From Enterocloster asparagiformis (lineage in GTDB: Bacteria > Bacillota > Clostridia > Lachnospirales > Lachnospiraceae): a DNA stretch of 64,000 nt. The notes under the pieces are model-generated. The model saw nothing but the letters and a program-made list of their open reading frames with translations, searched no databases and was not told the DNA's origin. Shown in pieces: positions 44,953-54,223 of this stretch (within the stretch, counting starts at the first letter, position 1; each line of letters begins with the position of its first letter). The stretch lies in assembly GCA_018380885.1 (NCBI GenBank), contig JAGZSY010000020.1, positions 1-64,000 of the forward strand. The letters run 5' to 3'. The translations under genes were made by a program, and so were the position numbers.

Positions 44953-45759
44953 ATGAAATGTTATATCGTTGACGCGTTTACAGACAAGATTTTTAAGGGC
45001 AACCCGGCCGCGGTCTGCGTTCTGGACAGGTGGCTCCCGGACGGACTGATGCAGGAAATCGCCGTGGAAAACAATCTCTCGGAGACGGCCTTCACCGTCA
45101 AAGGCAACGGCTCGTATGAACTGCGCTGGTTTACCCCGGGCGGGGAAATCGACCTGTGCGGCCACGCCACCCTGGCCGCGGCCTATGTAATCATGCGTTT
45201 TTTGGAGCCCGGCCGTACTGAGGTTTTGTTTCAGACAGGAAGCGGCCCCCTGACCGTGGAAAAGAAGCAGGGCCGCTATGAGATGGACCTGCCCGCCTAT
45301 GAGCTCACCCCGGTGCCCGTCACGGAGGAAATGGCGCTGGCTATCGGCGTCCGCCCGCTGGAGGCGTACATGGGCCGTGACCTGGTCTGCGTCCTTAAAA
45401 CCGAGGAGCAGGTCCGCGGGGCAGCCCCCGATGAGGCGCGCCTGAAAGAGCTGGACGGCCTGCTGCTGCAGCTCACTGCCCCGGGCCGGGATTGGGACTG
45501 CGTGACCCGCAGCTTCGCGCCGAAGCTGGGCGTCTACGAGGACCCGGTCTGCGGAAGCGGCCACTGCCACGTCATCCCGCTGTGGGCGAAAAAGCTGGGC
45601 AGGACAGAGCTATGCGCGTTCCAGGCCTCGCGGCGCACCGGCGCGCTCTACTGCCGCATGGCGGGCAGCCGCGTCCTGATCGCCGGCCAGGCCGCGCTGT
45701 ACTCCGTGGCTCAGCTCTTCCTGCCCGGGGCTTCGGACGGAGAACCCGGGCCAAATTAG
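44953..45759 (+). CDS. PhzF-family isomerase
   Basis: The 268-residue protein has the PhzF pattern: VDAFTDKIFKGNPAAVCVLD at the start, the catalytic Glu in NLSETAF, FTPGGEIDLCGHATLAAAY, and DPVCGSGHCHV in the second half. PhzF proteins are cytoplasmic diaminopimelate-epimerase-fold isomerases; most, like this one, are not in phenazine clusters and have unknown substrates. GAGGAG precedes the ATG. It ends tail-to-tail with the GntR gene (4-base overlap). Confidence 0.92.
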   Translation: MKCYIVDAFTDKIFKGNPAAVCVLDRWLPDGLMQEIAVENNLSETAFTVKGNGSYELRWFTPGGEIDLCGHATLAAAYVIMRFLEPGRTEVLFQTGSGPLTVEKKQGRYEMDLPAYELTPVPVTEEMALAIGVRPLEAYMGRDLVCVLKTEEQVRGAAPDEARLKELDGLLLQLTAPGRDWDCVTRSFAPKLGVYEDPVCGSGHCHVIPLWAKKLGRTELCAFQASRRTGALYCRMAGSRVLIAGQAALYSVAQLFLPGASDGEPGPN

Positions 45760-46508
45760 CCTTCCCCCTCTCCCGCTCCAGCAGACAGGTGCATCTCGAA
45801 CAGCTCCACCGGGATATAGTGCTTGCTGCTCACCAAAATCTGCCGGTCCCCGCCGTAGATGGTCTCCTGGATCAGGATAAACGCGCTGTCGTGGGACAGC
45901 ACGTATTTTACGGCGGTAAAATTCCCCGTGGTGGTGTAGGACAGGGCGCAGCAGCTGCCGTAATCCCCCTCGTAAACCGAGGACTCCAGAAACGTCTTTA
46001 GCTCCTGGGGCTGGTTTAAATCCAGTCCCTGCCGGGAAATCACCTCGATGGGGATGAAACTCAGGGAGTAGGCGCTGGCCGTCTCCCCCTGCCGGTACCA
46101 GCGGTCCGCAATCACCACCGCCGCGGTCCTTTGGCCCAGGGCTTGGGAGATGGCCTCCGTGGGCGGCTCAAGGCGGAATTCCAGCTCCACGTCCTCAAAG
46201 GGCTGGGCGCAGCAGCTGTAGACCGGGTGGCGCATCCTTCCCGTCTCAAAGGGCGGCGTCTGGCTGGACGGCGCGCAGATAAAATTCCCCTTTCCCCGGA
46301 TATTCTTCACCAGGTGGTCCTCCTGAAGCAAGGCCAAAGCCCGCCTCAGGGTCATGCGGCTCACCGACAGCTGCCCGGCCAGGACAGGCTCGGAGGGCAG
46401 TTGGCTTCCGGCCGGGAAAACCCCTTCCTGAATCAGCCTGTATAATTGATCGTAAACCCGCACATGCTTCAGCTTGGTCTCTTTTTTCGTGTTCGCCTGA
46501 TACGCCAT
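45756..46508 (-). CDS. GntR-family regulator with UTRA domain
   Basis: The 250-residue protein has an N-terminal GntR winged helix (VYDQLYRLIQEGVFPAGSQL, then PSEPVLAGQLSVSRMTLRRA) and a C-terminal UTRA ligand domain. The start at 46508 follows GGAGG with 6-nt spacing; the longer frame to 46565 has no such site. It is divergent from the uridine phosphorylase-cytidine deaminase operon. TTGTATA-type sites lie over both promoters, so it likely controls itself and nucleoside use. The ligand is not known. Confidence 0.92.
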   Translation of the reverse strand: MAYQANTKKETKLKHVRVYDQLYRLIQEGVFPAGSQLPSEPVLAGQLSVSRMTLRRALALLQEDHLVKNIRGKGNFICAPSSQTPPFETGRMRHPVYSCCAQPFEDVELEFRLEPPTEAISQALGQRTAAVVIADRWYRQGETASAYSLSFIPIEVISRQGLDLNQPQELKTFLESSVYEGDYGSCCALSYTTTGNFTAVKYVLSHDSAFILIQETIYGGDRQILVSSKHYIPVELFEMHLSAGAGEGEG

Positions 46509-46536
46509 ATCGATTCCTCCCCCGTTTCTACCTCTA

Positions 46537-46549
46537 AGTTTATACAACT
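46537..46549. promoter_or_regulatory. candidate GntR operator over its own promoter
   Basis: AGTT-TATAC-AACT is an inverted repeat. Its minus-strand reading contains TTGTATAA and overlaps a TATAAA -10 of the GntR gene. Confidence 0.55.
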
Positions 46550-46602
46550 CACGGGATAAATACAAGCGTTTTCCGGCAAAAAAAGGACAGGTCGTGGGAA
46601 TA

Positions 46603-46786
46603 TTTTAGACTTGTGTTTTATTTTCCTTCCAACTTGTATAATTTATCTCCAAGCTTTTCCCCGGTTCCAGCCGCTCTTCTCGAATTTCCGCCCTCTATTT
46701 CTCGCCGTTTTTCATAATTTCCGCCATCAAATACTGTGCAAATTTCCTAATTGATTTTAGACAAGTTCAATGATACTATACAAGGT
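46603..46786 (+). promoter_or_regulatory. promoter and operator cluster of the nucleoside operon
   Basis: TTGATT (46751-46756), 17 nt, TACTAT (46774-46779) form the promoter. Around it are repeated motifs: TTTTAGACTTGT (46603), AACTTGTATAA (46631), TTTTAGACAAGTT (46756) and CTATACAAGG (46776). These are related to the site at 46537 and are likely GntR targets. 46509-46883 contains no gene. Confidence 0.55.
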
Positions 46787-46883
46787 AAGAACTCGAATAA
46801 ACGGCGGCAGGTACGCCGCGACGGATCAGTTTCCAAGACGCGCGGACCTGCCGGGATTCAGCAGTGAAAAAGGAGAGACGACC

Positions 46884-47666
46884 ATGCAGAATTATTCAGG
46901 AGACATCGGATTACAGTACCATTTGCAGATCAGACAGGGAGATGTGGGGCGATACGTGATTATGCCCGGCGATCCCAAGCGCTGCGAAAAGATCGCAGCC
47001 TATTTTGACGATGCCAAGCTGGTGGCGGACAGCCGGGAATACGTGACCTACACCGGGTACCTGGACGGCGTGAAGGTCAGCGTGACCTCCACTGGAATCG
47101 GCGGTCCCTCGGCCTCCATCGCCATGGAGGAGCTGGTCCGCTGCGGCGCGGACACCTTCCTGCGCATCGGCACCTGCGGCGGCATGGATATGGACGTAAA
47201 GGGCGGCGACGTGGTCATCGCCACCGGAGCCATCCGCATGGAGGGCACCAGCAAGGAGTACGCGCCCATCGAATTTCCCGCGGTGGCCGATCTGGATGTG
47301 ACCAACGCCCTGATCGAGGCGGCGAGAAAGAACGGCTACACCTACCACGCCGGGGTTGTCCAGTGCAAGGATGCGTTTTACGGACAGCACGAGCCCGAGA
47401 CAAAGCCCGTGAGCTACGAGCTGATGAACAAGTGGGAGGCGTGGCTGCGTCTGGGCTGCAAGGCCTCTGAGATGGAGTCCGCGGCCCTGTTCATCGTGGC
47501 CTCCTACCTGCGCGTCCGCGCCGGCTCCACCTTCCTGGTGGTGGGCAATCAGGAGCGCGACAAGGCGGGCCTGGAAAATCCCATCGTACACGACACCGAG
47601 TCCGCCATCAAAACCGCGGTGGAGGCTGTGCGGATTCTGATCAAACGGGACGGTGAGCGCCCATGA
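46884..47666 (+). CDS. uridine phosphorylase / nucleoside phosphorylase family
   Basis: The protein has 260 residues from the ATG at 46884 (AGGAGAG 7 nt before; the open frame from 46770 is longer). The family is shown by [38 protein letters not shown] with the phosphate-binding Arg, and [10 protein letters not shown] for the ribose site. GTCGGM and Udp-like length favour uridine as substrate. It splits nucleosides with phosphate in the cytoplasm. It overlaps the cytidine deaminase gene by 4 bases (ATGA), a salvage pair that turns cytidine into uridine and then uracil. Confidence 0.93.
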   Translation: MQNYSGDIGLQYHLQIRQGDVGRYVIMPGDPKRCEKIAAYFDDAKLVADSREYVTYTGYLDGVKVSVTSTGIGGPSASIAMEELVRCGADTFLRIGTCGGMDMDVKGGDVVIATGAIRMEGTSKEYAPIEFPAVADLDVTNALIEAARKNGYTYHAGVVQCKDAFYGQHEPETKPVSYELMNKWEAWLRLGCKASEMESAALFIVASYLRVRAGSTFLVVGNQERDKAGLENPIVHDTESAIKTAVEAVRILIKRDGERP

Positions 47667-48088
47667 CGGAACAAGACAAACGAATTTTAGTGGAAAAAGC
47701 CCTCGGGGCCCGGAAATTCTCCTACGTGCCCTACTCGGATTTCCGGGTGGGGGCCGCCCTGATGGCAAAGGACGGCCGGATCATCACCGGCTGCAACATT
47801 GAGAACGCCTCCTACACGCCCACCAACTGCGCGGAGCGGACCGCCGTGTTCAAGGCGGTCTCCGAGGGTATTCTGGATTTTGAGGCCATCGCCATCGCCG
47901 GCGGCCCCGGTCCGGAGCCGCCGAAGGACTTTGCCCCGCCCTGCGGAGTCTGCCGCCAGGTGCTGATGGAATTCTGCGATCCCGACGAGTTTTTGATCCT
48001 GCTGTGCAAGGGGGATGGGACCTGGAAGGAGTTTACGCTAAAAGAGCTGCTCCCCTTAGGCTTCTCGGGGAAAAATCTGGAGCGGTGA
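47663..48088 (+). CDS. cdd: cytidine deaminase
   Basis: The 141-residue small tetrameric type has the zinc site in NCAERTAVF (Cys, catalytic Glu) and [10 protein letters not shown] (two Cys), and [15 protein letters not shown] near the start. It deaminates cytidine to uridine, which the overlapping phosphorylase can use. It is translationally coupled by the ATGA overlap. Confidence 0.95.
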   Translation: MTEQDKRILVEKALGARKFSYVPYSDFRVGAALMAKDGRIITGCNIENASYTPTNCAERTAVFKAVSEGILDFEAIAIAGGPGPEPPKDFAPPCGVCRQVLMEFCDPDEFLILLCKGDGTWKEFTLKELLPLGFSGKNLER

Positions 48089-48113
48089 CAGCGGCGGCGC
48101 CCTGGACCTGAAT

Positions 48114-48326
48114 GTGGAATTTCCCTGCTTCTACGGCGACGAGTGCCCCTTTTCCCTACCGGTCATCAGCGCCGGAAGCGTTGACGACCTGGAGCGGGAC
48201 GGAGTGCTGCTGTATTTCGAGGAGCAGGACGACATGTATTTAAACGCGATCTCCGGCGATTACCGCGCCCGCTATAAAATGGGCGGCCCCGGGGACCGCT
48301 GGAGCCTGGTGTCCCAGGACCTATGA
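48114..48326 (+). CDS. possible small hypothetical protein
   Basis: This is a 70-residue frame with a GTG start (CTG at 48102 is also possible). It is acidic, reading EFPCFYGDECPFSLPVISAG and later DDMYLNAISGDYRARYKMGG. There is no clear ribosome-binding site. It begins 26 bases after cdd and overlaps the convergent gene by 6 bases. No family is recognised; it may be a real third gene of the nucleoside operon or chance. Confidence 0.35.
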   Translation: MEFPCFYGDECPFSLPVISAGSVDDLERDGVLLYFEEQDDMYLNAISGDYRARYKMGGPGDRWSLVSQDL

Positions 48327-48956
48327 CATTTTTTTGACCGGGTGGCGGATCACGGTTTTCCATTTGGCCGGTTCCGCCCTTCTGGGGTCGGAGAGATAGA
48401 TCTCGTGGTGAAGCCGCCCGGTGGTGAAATCGCTCTGATACCCGTTTTCCTGTAAATACCGATCCATGGCGGCCACCGTCGCCGGCTCGTCGTCATAGGG
48501 CCCCAGGTGCATGGCCTGCACGCACAAGCCCTCGTCGACGGTCAAAAACTCCGCCGCAGAGCAGTCCGTCTTTTTCTTCCTGGACGCCTCCCCCAGGGCC
48601 CAGTCGAAATCTTCCCGTCGCACAAAATCCGGCAGCCGGATCACGGAAATCCAGTTAAAGCTGCTCTTGTCCCCATAGTTTACGCCCTCCACCCCCTCCT
48701 GCCACCAAAAGCCCTCCAGGGGCGGCACCACGTACTCGAAAAATCCCTCGATCATTCGGGAGCCCTTGCAGCTCATCCTGATGGTGTAGGCCACCGCATA
48801 CAAGATCCCCACCGCTCTCCCGTAATCTCCCCCTTCTTCGTTGGGATCGCCGCTGCCCCGGACCGCGATGTAGTTGGCGGGCGAAACCGTGACAATCTCC
48901 GGCCGCGTTCCCGGCCGGTATAATTCTTTGTACTCTTTTTTGAAGTCAAACGCCAT
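48321..48956 (-). CDS. GyrI-like small-molecule-binding domain protein
   Basis: The 211-residue protein resembles stand-alone GyrI/SOUL-fold proteins (FDFKKEYKELYRPGTRPEIV, IAVRGSGDPNE, AMHLGPYDDEPATVAAMDRY, and HHEIYLSDPRR near the end). The HHEIYLSDPRR ending is typical of the DUF-type group. These bind small aromatic compounds, and some hydrolyse them. The start at 48956 follows GGAGGGG; the longer frame lacks support. It has no DNA-binding domain. Confidence 0.87.
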   Translation of the reverse strand: MAFDFKKEYKELYRPGTRPEIVTVSPANYIAVRGSGDPNEEGGDYGRAVGILYAVAYTIRMSCKGSRMIEGFFEYVVPPLEGFWWQEGVEGVNYGDKSSFNWISVIRLPDFVRREDFDWALGEASRKKKTDCSAAEFLTVDEGLCVQAMHLGPYDDEPATVAAMDRYLQENGYQSDFTTGRLHHEIYLSDPRRAEPAKWKTVIRHPVKKMS

Positions 48957-49145
48957 TATCATTCCCCTCCTTTTCTCTATCATGCCACAGTGAACACGAC
49001 AGCTGTATGTCCTGTTTTGCGGCAGGCCGGTAAATACAGGCAAAATGCGCCGCCTTCATGCAAAAACTGCCCCAGGCAGCCGGCCATCCCCGTGGAATGA
49101 TCCGTTGCTGTCTGCGGCAGTCGTTTTATTGCGGGAACGGGGAGC

Positions 49146-49649
49146 CTAGTAGCTCCTCAGCGTCTCCTCCTCACCCTCCGTGGAGGTGTCGATGGCGCGA
49201 ATCTCCACCTCGTAGCCAAAGCGGTCGTCCACCTTCACGTAGACCTTGTCCCCCGCCTTGTGGCCCAGCAGCGCCTTGCCCAGGGGAGAGTCGATGCTGA
49301 TCAGCCCCTTTAAGGAATTTCCCCGCACGGTGGTGACGATCTTGTAGCGCTCCGTCTCGTCGTCCTCCGGGATGTACACCTCCACGGTGTCGTTTAACCC
49401 CACCTCGTCGGAGGAGGACTTGTCGGAAATGATCTTCGCCGTCTTGATCATGCGCTCCAGATAGCGGATGCGGCTCTCGTTGCGGTTCTTGTCCTGCTTG
49501 GCCGCCTTGTACTCGAAATTTTCGCTCAAATCCCCGTGGGCCCTTGCCTCCTTCACCGCCTCCAGGCATTCCTTGCGCACCACCAGCTTGCGGTGCTCGA
49601 TCTCCTCCATCATCTTGTCAATGTCGCTCTGGGTCAGTTTGTCATACAT
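49146..49649 (-). CDS. GreA-family transcript cleavage factor
   Basis: The 167-residue protein has an N-terminal antiparallel coiled coil with the acidic tip (EARAHGDLSENFEYKAAKQ, the Gre signature with the D..E pair) and a C-terminal FKBP-like domain (SLKGLISIDSPLGKALLGHK). It rescues backtracked RNA polymerase. The start overlaps the end of jetD by 8 bases, so it is read from the Wadjet operon. The last ~10 residues are acidic and not family-typical. It may be an extra copy besides a housekeeping greA elsewhere; the window cannot show that. Confidence 0.92.
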   Translation of the reverse strand: MYDKLTQSDIDKMMEEIEHRKLVVRKECLEAVKEARAHGDLSENFEYKAAKQDKNRNESRIRYLERMIKTAKIISDKSSSDEVGLNDTVEVYIPEDDETERYKIVTTVRGNSLKGLISIDSPLGKALLGHKAGDKVYVKVDDRFGYEVEIRAIDTSTEGEEETLRSY

Positions 49650-50874
49650 GGGTTTCCAGCCTTCCTTCCAAAAGATTTTCCTGTTCGATTTCCAGTTCGT
49701 GCTCTAAAATGCAGGCTTTCAGGTCCGCAAGCTCCGGCACGCAAAGTTCCGCAAGCTTTCTCCTTTTATCCTCCTCCAGGGGGATGCCCGCCCCGGCCAG
49801 CCGGTATTTCTCATAGCTGGCCGCATCCATATTGAGGGGCTTCACCCGCTCAAATACCTTTTCCTTCATAAAACGGTAGATGCGGATTCCGCCGTAGTCC
49901 ATGTCGCTCCAGTGGAAAAACTCCACCCCCGGCCCGGCCAGGGCCGCCGCCCGGCGCAGAAAGCGCCGCTCCTTGGGCGAAAAAAAGCCGTGGCAGTAGA
50001 TATACAGCGTGTCCTCTGCGTACTCCATGGACTCGTAATTGGCCTTGTTCTCGATGGTGACCACCCGTTTCACGCCGGGCAGCTCCACCGGTGCGGCAGC
50101 CTCCAGCGTTTGGGCGTTTAACACCATTCCCAGCGGGAAGCGCTCCCCAAAGGCCCGCAGGCTCCGGCCCAGCCGGTCCGGCGTCTCCAGAACCAGGGGC
50201 CCCTTGCACTCCAGCTGCTGGGAATATGTCATGATCCCGTACTCAGCCAGCACCTCGTCCCTGCCCATCTCCTCGTCCACAGTGGACCCGTAGCGGTACA
50301 GCCTGCGCAAAATCGGCTCTCGCAGGTGGTTCCTGAAATACTTGGCGCTGCCGAACACCCTGGCGCTGAACTGGGTTTCCCACAGGTTCTCCCCGTTGTC
50401 CGCCACCGCGTTCAGGCCCCGCAGGAAATGTTTTGTCCCCAGGCAGGAGGGCAGGCTTCCCCGCCCGATCTGCGCCAATAGTTCGTCGTAAAATGGTTTG
50501 AAATCAGGGTTCTTCAGGTTGTTTCGGTACTCCTCCACCGTGCGCTTTGCCTGGTCCAGGACCTCCCTGGGATCCGGTATCCCGGCCCGCCGGTACATCT
50601 CTCCCACGTCCTCCAGGCGGTAATGGATCCTGGCGATATCGCTGCCGAACTCCCGCTTGTCCGCCCTGATCAGTCCGTCCCGCTCCAGCGCGGCCGCCTG
50701 GGCCAGCAGCTCGGCCTTGCCCACGGCCTCGATGGCCTCCCCGGTGATCTCAGGGTGACGCTCCCCTGACACCGCGCCGGTGCGCCAGCCCGGCGTGTCA
50801 TTCTGCTCCAGTATCCACTCCAGCAGGGTTATCCTCCCCTCTCTGGCCGTCCTCTGTCTCTTCCCTCTGCTCAT
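49642..50874 (-). CDS. jetD: Wadjet system nuclease subunit JetD
   Basis: The 410-residue protein is of the DUF2220/JetD family. It has an N-terminal winged-helix part and a C-terminal Toprim-like catalytic core: Glu275 in VTIENKAN and the Asp pair in HWSDMDYGG (324 and 326). JetD cuts plasmid DNA after the JetABC motor has extruded it. GGAGG 6 nt before the ATG supports the start, even though it overlaps jetC by 77 bases. The 3' end overlaps greA by 8. Confidence 0.93.
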   Translation of the reverse strand: MSRGKRQRTAREGRITLLEWILEQNDTPGWRTGAVSGERHPEITGEAIEAVGKAELLAQAAALERDGLIRADKREFGSDIARIHYRLEDVGEMYRRAGIPDPREVLDQAKRTVEEYRNNLKNPDFKPFYDELLAQIGRGSLPSCLGTKHFLRGLNAVADNGENLWETQFSARVFGSAKYFRNHLREPILRRLYRYGSTVDEEMGRDEVLAEYGIMTYSQQLECKGPLVLETPDRLGRSLRAFGERFPLGMVLNAQTLEAAAPVELPGVKRVVTIENKANYESMEYAEDTLYIYCHGFFSPKERRFLRRAAALAGPGVEFFHWSDMDYGGIRIYRFMKEKVFERVKPLNMDAASYEKYRLAGAGIPLEEDKRRKLAELCVPELADLKACILEHELEIEQENLLEGRLETHV

Positions 50875-53800
50875 CAGTGCCCTCCAGCATGTTCAAATAC
50901 TGTCCCTTGTCGATCATCAGCATGGAAATCTGGTTCCTGTACCTGCGGAAGCCGTACACGCAGTCCACGTTCTTCACCAGCGTCATCAGCCGCTCGTCCG
51001 GCACGCAGATGATCACCTGCAGGCCCAGCCTTCTGGCGTAATTTAAGCACACCGAGCTTCTGGTCTTGTCCATCTTGGAAAAGGCTTCGTCCAGCAGCAC
51101 GATCTTTATGCGGCTGTCCCGGTGGTTCTGGTGGGCGAACAGCAGCGCAAAGCCGGCGAACAGCGCCACGTACTTGGGGTTTTGCCCCTCTCCGCCGGAG
51201 TCGTTGCCCGCCATCTCGTCCACCGGGATGCGCTTCTCCTGGCCGCTCTCATCCGTTGTCACCTCGTACATGTTAAAGGTCAAATAATTGCGGTAGTCCG
51301 CGTACTTCTCCATCTCCGCCCGCTTTTTGGCGGATTCCCGCTCGTCCCCGGAGCGCTCCGGGATAAACTTCTCCACCAGCAGGCTGATCTCCCGCTGGTA
51401 TTTGCGCTCAAACGCATCGTCGCCGAAGCTGATCTGCCCCTCCACATCGTCCTGGTTCGTCACCTTGCTGTCCAGCTCCGGCGCGGTGAGCATCTCGTAG
51501 AACTGGCTGTTCTCGTTGGTAGCCGGCGTGATGCCGATTTTGTAGACGCTGTCGGAAAACGCCGTGGCGCCCAGGACCTTGTTGACCTCCCGCACCTGGC
51601 GGTAGGCCGCCTTGATGTCCCCGTGGATGGTGGCGATCACGTTGTCCCGCAGGCTGCGGTACACCTCCCGGCATTTCCGCTCGAACTCCTCCTTGTATTC
51701 CTCCACGTACTGGCGGTTATACCGCTGGTACAAATCCTCGTAGGGCTGGTTGGACTCCTCTGTGCCGGTGAGTCCGCAGGCGCTGTAGGCCAGATTAAAC
51801 TTCATCCGCGCCGCCTGGCGCTCCCCGTCGTATTTCACCGCGTCGGCCCTGGCGGCCTCCAGGCCGCGTGTCACCTCCGCCCGGTAGCCGTTTAAGCTGC
51901 GGCCCTCCAAGCGCGCGGCGATCTTCTCATCCTCCGCCTGGTTGGGGGCAAAGCCGTACTCCGCCTCCGCGTGCTGAGTGTTCTGGTTGCGCAGGTCCGC
52001 CTCGATGGTGCCCAGCTCGCGCTCGGCGGCGGCGAACTCGTTCCCTGCCCGGGTGTACTCGTCCTCCTTCGCCTTGTAGCGCGCCCGATCCTCCTTTAAG
52101 CGCTCCCGCAGCTCCCGCATGGCGCCCTGCTCCAGCTCCTGAATCTCCCGGGCCAGCTTCTCCCGCCGTTTTTCATGCCGCTTCAGCTCGCCCTTTGCCC
52201 CGAACAGCTCCAGGTAATACCCGTTCTCCTGGGATAAGCTCTCATAGCTTCTGGCCTGCTCCAGGGCCGTGATCCGCCCGGTCAGCTCCCGGCCCGTCTC
52301 CTCTAAGGCCTTCACCTCCGCCTCCAGCTGATCGATGCGGGACTTGGGGATGGCCTTGCCGATGCAGGCGTTGTCCCGGTAGTCCTTGCGGAACAGGTGG
52401 CGCAGGGTATAGTTGCTGTATGAGTAACAGTCCGCGGTCACGCCGTCGCGCACCCGCTCCAGCTCGTCCACGGTCCTGCACTTGATCACCCGGCCCAGGA
52501 AATGCCGCAGGCAGGCGTCCACGTAGTCCACGTCGGTCTGCACCGCCTCATAGAGGGAATTTTCCCGCGCCTCCTGCTCATCCCCCACAATGTTCCCCAC
52601 GTGGAGCAGGTCCACATTCTCAAACTGCTTCATCTCCCTGAACAGCACGGCGGCGGTGTGAGAGAAGGCCGGGGGCGTGATCAGGCTGTATTTCACCCGG
52701 CCCAGACGCCCCTCCACCGCGTCCTTCCACTCCGGGTCCCTGACGTCGAAGGTGTCCGCCAGGATGCTGACCTTCACCTTGGAGCCGGTCTCCCGGAAAA
52801 TGGCCTGCTCCAGCGCCCGCTGGGCCTCCTTCAGGCCCGGGCGGTTGCGGTAGGACTTCTGCCCGCTCTTCCAGTCCGCCAGCCGGTCCCGCTTCTCCTT
52901 CAGCTCCCGGTTCACATCCCTGCGCTCCTCCGCCAAGTTGTCCCTGGCCTCGTTGACCTCCTCGCCGGTCTCCTTCAGGGCGTTTCGCAGGGCGGACAGG
53001 GTGGCCTCGTCCGCCTTCCCGTCCCGCAGGTCCTCCAGGGACTGGAGCGCGGCGTTGCTCACCAGGTCGTAGACCTCCTCGTTTTCCTCCCATTTGGACA
53101 GGGAGGCCAGAAAGCGGTCCCAGGCCGCGCAGTTGCGGTTTAAAAGGGAAATGGTCTCGTCCAGCTGGGCCAGCTGTTCCTTCATCTTCCCGTAGTCGCT
53201 GGCCTTTAAGCTGGACTCGGTCTCCACCAGCTCGCCGTGGATCTTGTCCATCTCCTCCTTCAGCAGATCGCGCTTCTGTGCCAGCGAATCCCGCAGCAGG
53301 GTTTTGCCGGAGCGCTCCGCCGTGAGCCTGCGGATTTCCTCCTCGATGGCGGTCAGGCGCAGGCGCTTTAAAATATATTCGTTCTGGACCGCGGCCGCCT
53401 CCGCCACCGCCAGCCTGCCGTGGGCCTCGCGCACCGCGTTCAGCAGCCCAATCCGCTTCTCCATGTCCAGGATCGTGTCCCGAATATCAGTGTAATCCCC
53501 CAGCTGGCGGCTGATCTTCTCAATGGCCTCGCTGCTGCTCTTGGGGAACATATAGTCCTTGATAAACTGTCCCACGCCGTTGGACATCTTTAAGGCCACG
53601 GCGCTTTTCTCCATGGTGACAAATCGCTTGCCGTCGATATAGCCGAAAATCTGGTCGTACAGCGCGGTCTGATAGGCGTCGTTGGTGGGATAGGTGCGGT
53701 TGATGTCCTCCCCCCGCAGCCGTCCCCTGTCCTTCTGGTGGTTTTTCACCAGAGCGCCGATATCCTTCACCATCAGGGGGATCCCCTGCTCATCCCGGTA

Positions 53801-54223
53801 TAAACCGGCGTCCAGCATTCCGTCGTGGGAGAAAAAGGTGTACTTGTTGATATCCAGGTCCCCGGAGCGCACGTCGAAGGCCACGCCCACGCAGCGGTAG
53901 GACTCGTCCTGGGTGTCCCGAATCTCCAGCACCAGGTTGGCGCAGAAATCCCGGCTTCCCCGGTTGGAGGTGCCGTCCTTCTGGGCGCCCCGCAGATAGG
54001 TCATCACGGTACGCCGGTTCTTCTCGTCCGCCGCCTTGTTGAGAAAGTTCTGGGACAGGCTGCCGTAGAGCAGCACCTGGATAGCGTCCATGACCGTGGA
54101 CTTGCCGGAACCGCTCATACCGGAAAACAGGTTCACGTACTCGTTAAACTCCATCACCTGGTGGCCGATACCGCCCCAGTTGTTGATGCACATGCGGGTA
54201 ATGATCTTTTTACACGGTTTCAT
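50798..54223 (-). CDS. jetC: Wadjet SMC-like ATPase JetC
   Basis: The 1141-residue protein has the SMC/MukB-like layout: an N-terminal Walker A (GMSGSGKST, 35-43), two long coiled coils (about 280-440 and 640-880) around a hinge-like domain (450-630), a signature-like DSGGEGQNPKYVALF and Walker B IKIVLLDEAFSKMD. JetC dimers extrude DNA loops to test plasmid size. GGAG precedes the ATG. It overlaps jetB by 14 bases. Confidence 0.95.
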   Translation of the reverse strand: MKPCKKIITRMCINNWGGIGHQVMEFNEYVNLFSGMSGSGKSTVMDAIQVLLYGSLSQNFLNKAADEKNRRTVMTYLRGAQKDGTSNRGSRDFCANLVLEIRDTQDESYRCVGVAFDVRSGDLDINKYTFFSHDGMLDAGLYRDEQGIPLMVKDIGALVKNHQKDRGRLRGEDINRTYPTNDAYQTALYDQIFGYIDGKRFVTMEKSAVALKMSNGVGQFIKDYMFPKSSSEAIEKISRQLGDYTDIRDTILDMEKRIGLLNAVREAHGRLAVAEAAAVQNEYILKRLRLTAIEEEIRRLTAERSGKTLLRDSLAQKRDLLKEEMDKIHGELVETESSLKASDYGKMKEQLAQLDETISLLNRNCAAWDRFLASLSKWEENEEVYDLVSNAALQSLEDLRDGKADEATLSALRNALKETGEEVNEARDNLAEERRDVNRELKEKRDRLADWKSGQKSYRNRPGLKEAQRALEQAIFRETGSKVKVSILADTFDVRDPEWKDAVEGRLGRVKYSLITPPAFSHTAAVLFREMKQFENVDLLHVGNIVGDEQEARENSLYEAVQTDVDYVDACLRHFLGRVIKCRTVDELERVRDGVTADCYSYSNYTLRHLFRKDYRDNACIGKAIPKSRIDQLEAEVKALEETGRELTGRITALEQARSYESLSQENGYYLELFGAKGELKRHEKRREKLAREIQELEQGAMRELRERLKEDRARYKAKEDEYTRAGNEFAAAERELGTIEADLRNQNTQHAEAEYGFAPNQAEDEKIAARLEGRSLNGYRAEVTRGLEAARADAVKYDGERQAARMKFNLAYSACGLTGTEESNQPYEDLYQRYNRQYVEEYKEEFERKCREVYRSLRDNVIATIHGDIKAAYRQVREVNKVLGATAFSDSVYKIGITPATNENSQFYEMLTAPELDSKVTNQDDVEGQISFGDDAFERKYQREISLLVEKFIPERSGDERESAKKRAEMEKYADYRNYLTFNMYEVTTDESGQEKRIPVDEMAGNDSGGEGQNPKYVALFAGFALLFAHQNHRDSRIKIVLLDEAFSKMDKTRSSVCLNYARRLGLQVIICVPDERLMTLVKNVDCVYGFRRYRNQISMLMIDKGQYLNMLEGTDEQREETEDGQRGEDNPAGVDTGAE

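Noticed and set aside
44185..45570. 461-codon minus-strand frame across LysR and phzF
   Set aside because: It overlaps two secure genes, and its translation has no domain-like pattern.
48114..48326. Treating the small frame after cdd as a confident gene
   Set aside because: It has a GTG start without a clear ribosome-binding site; it is kept only as a low-confidence feature.
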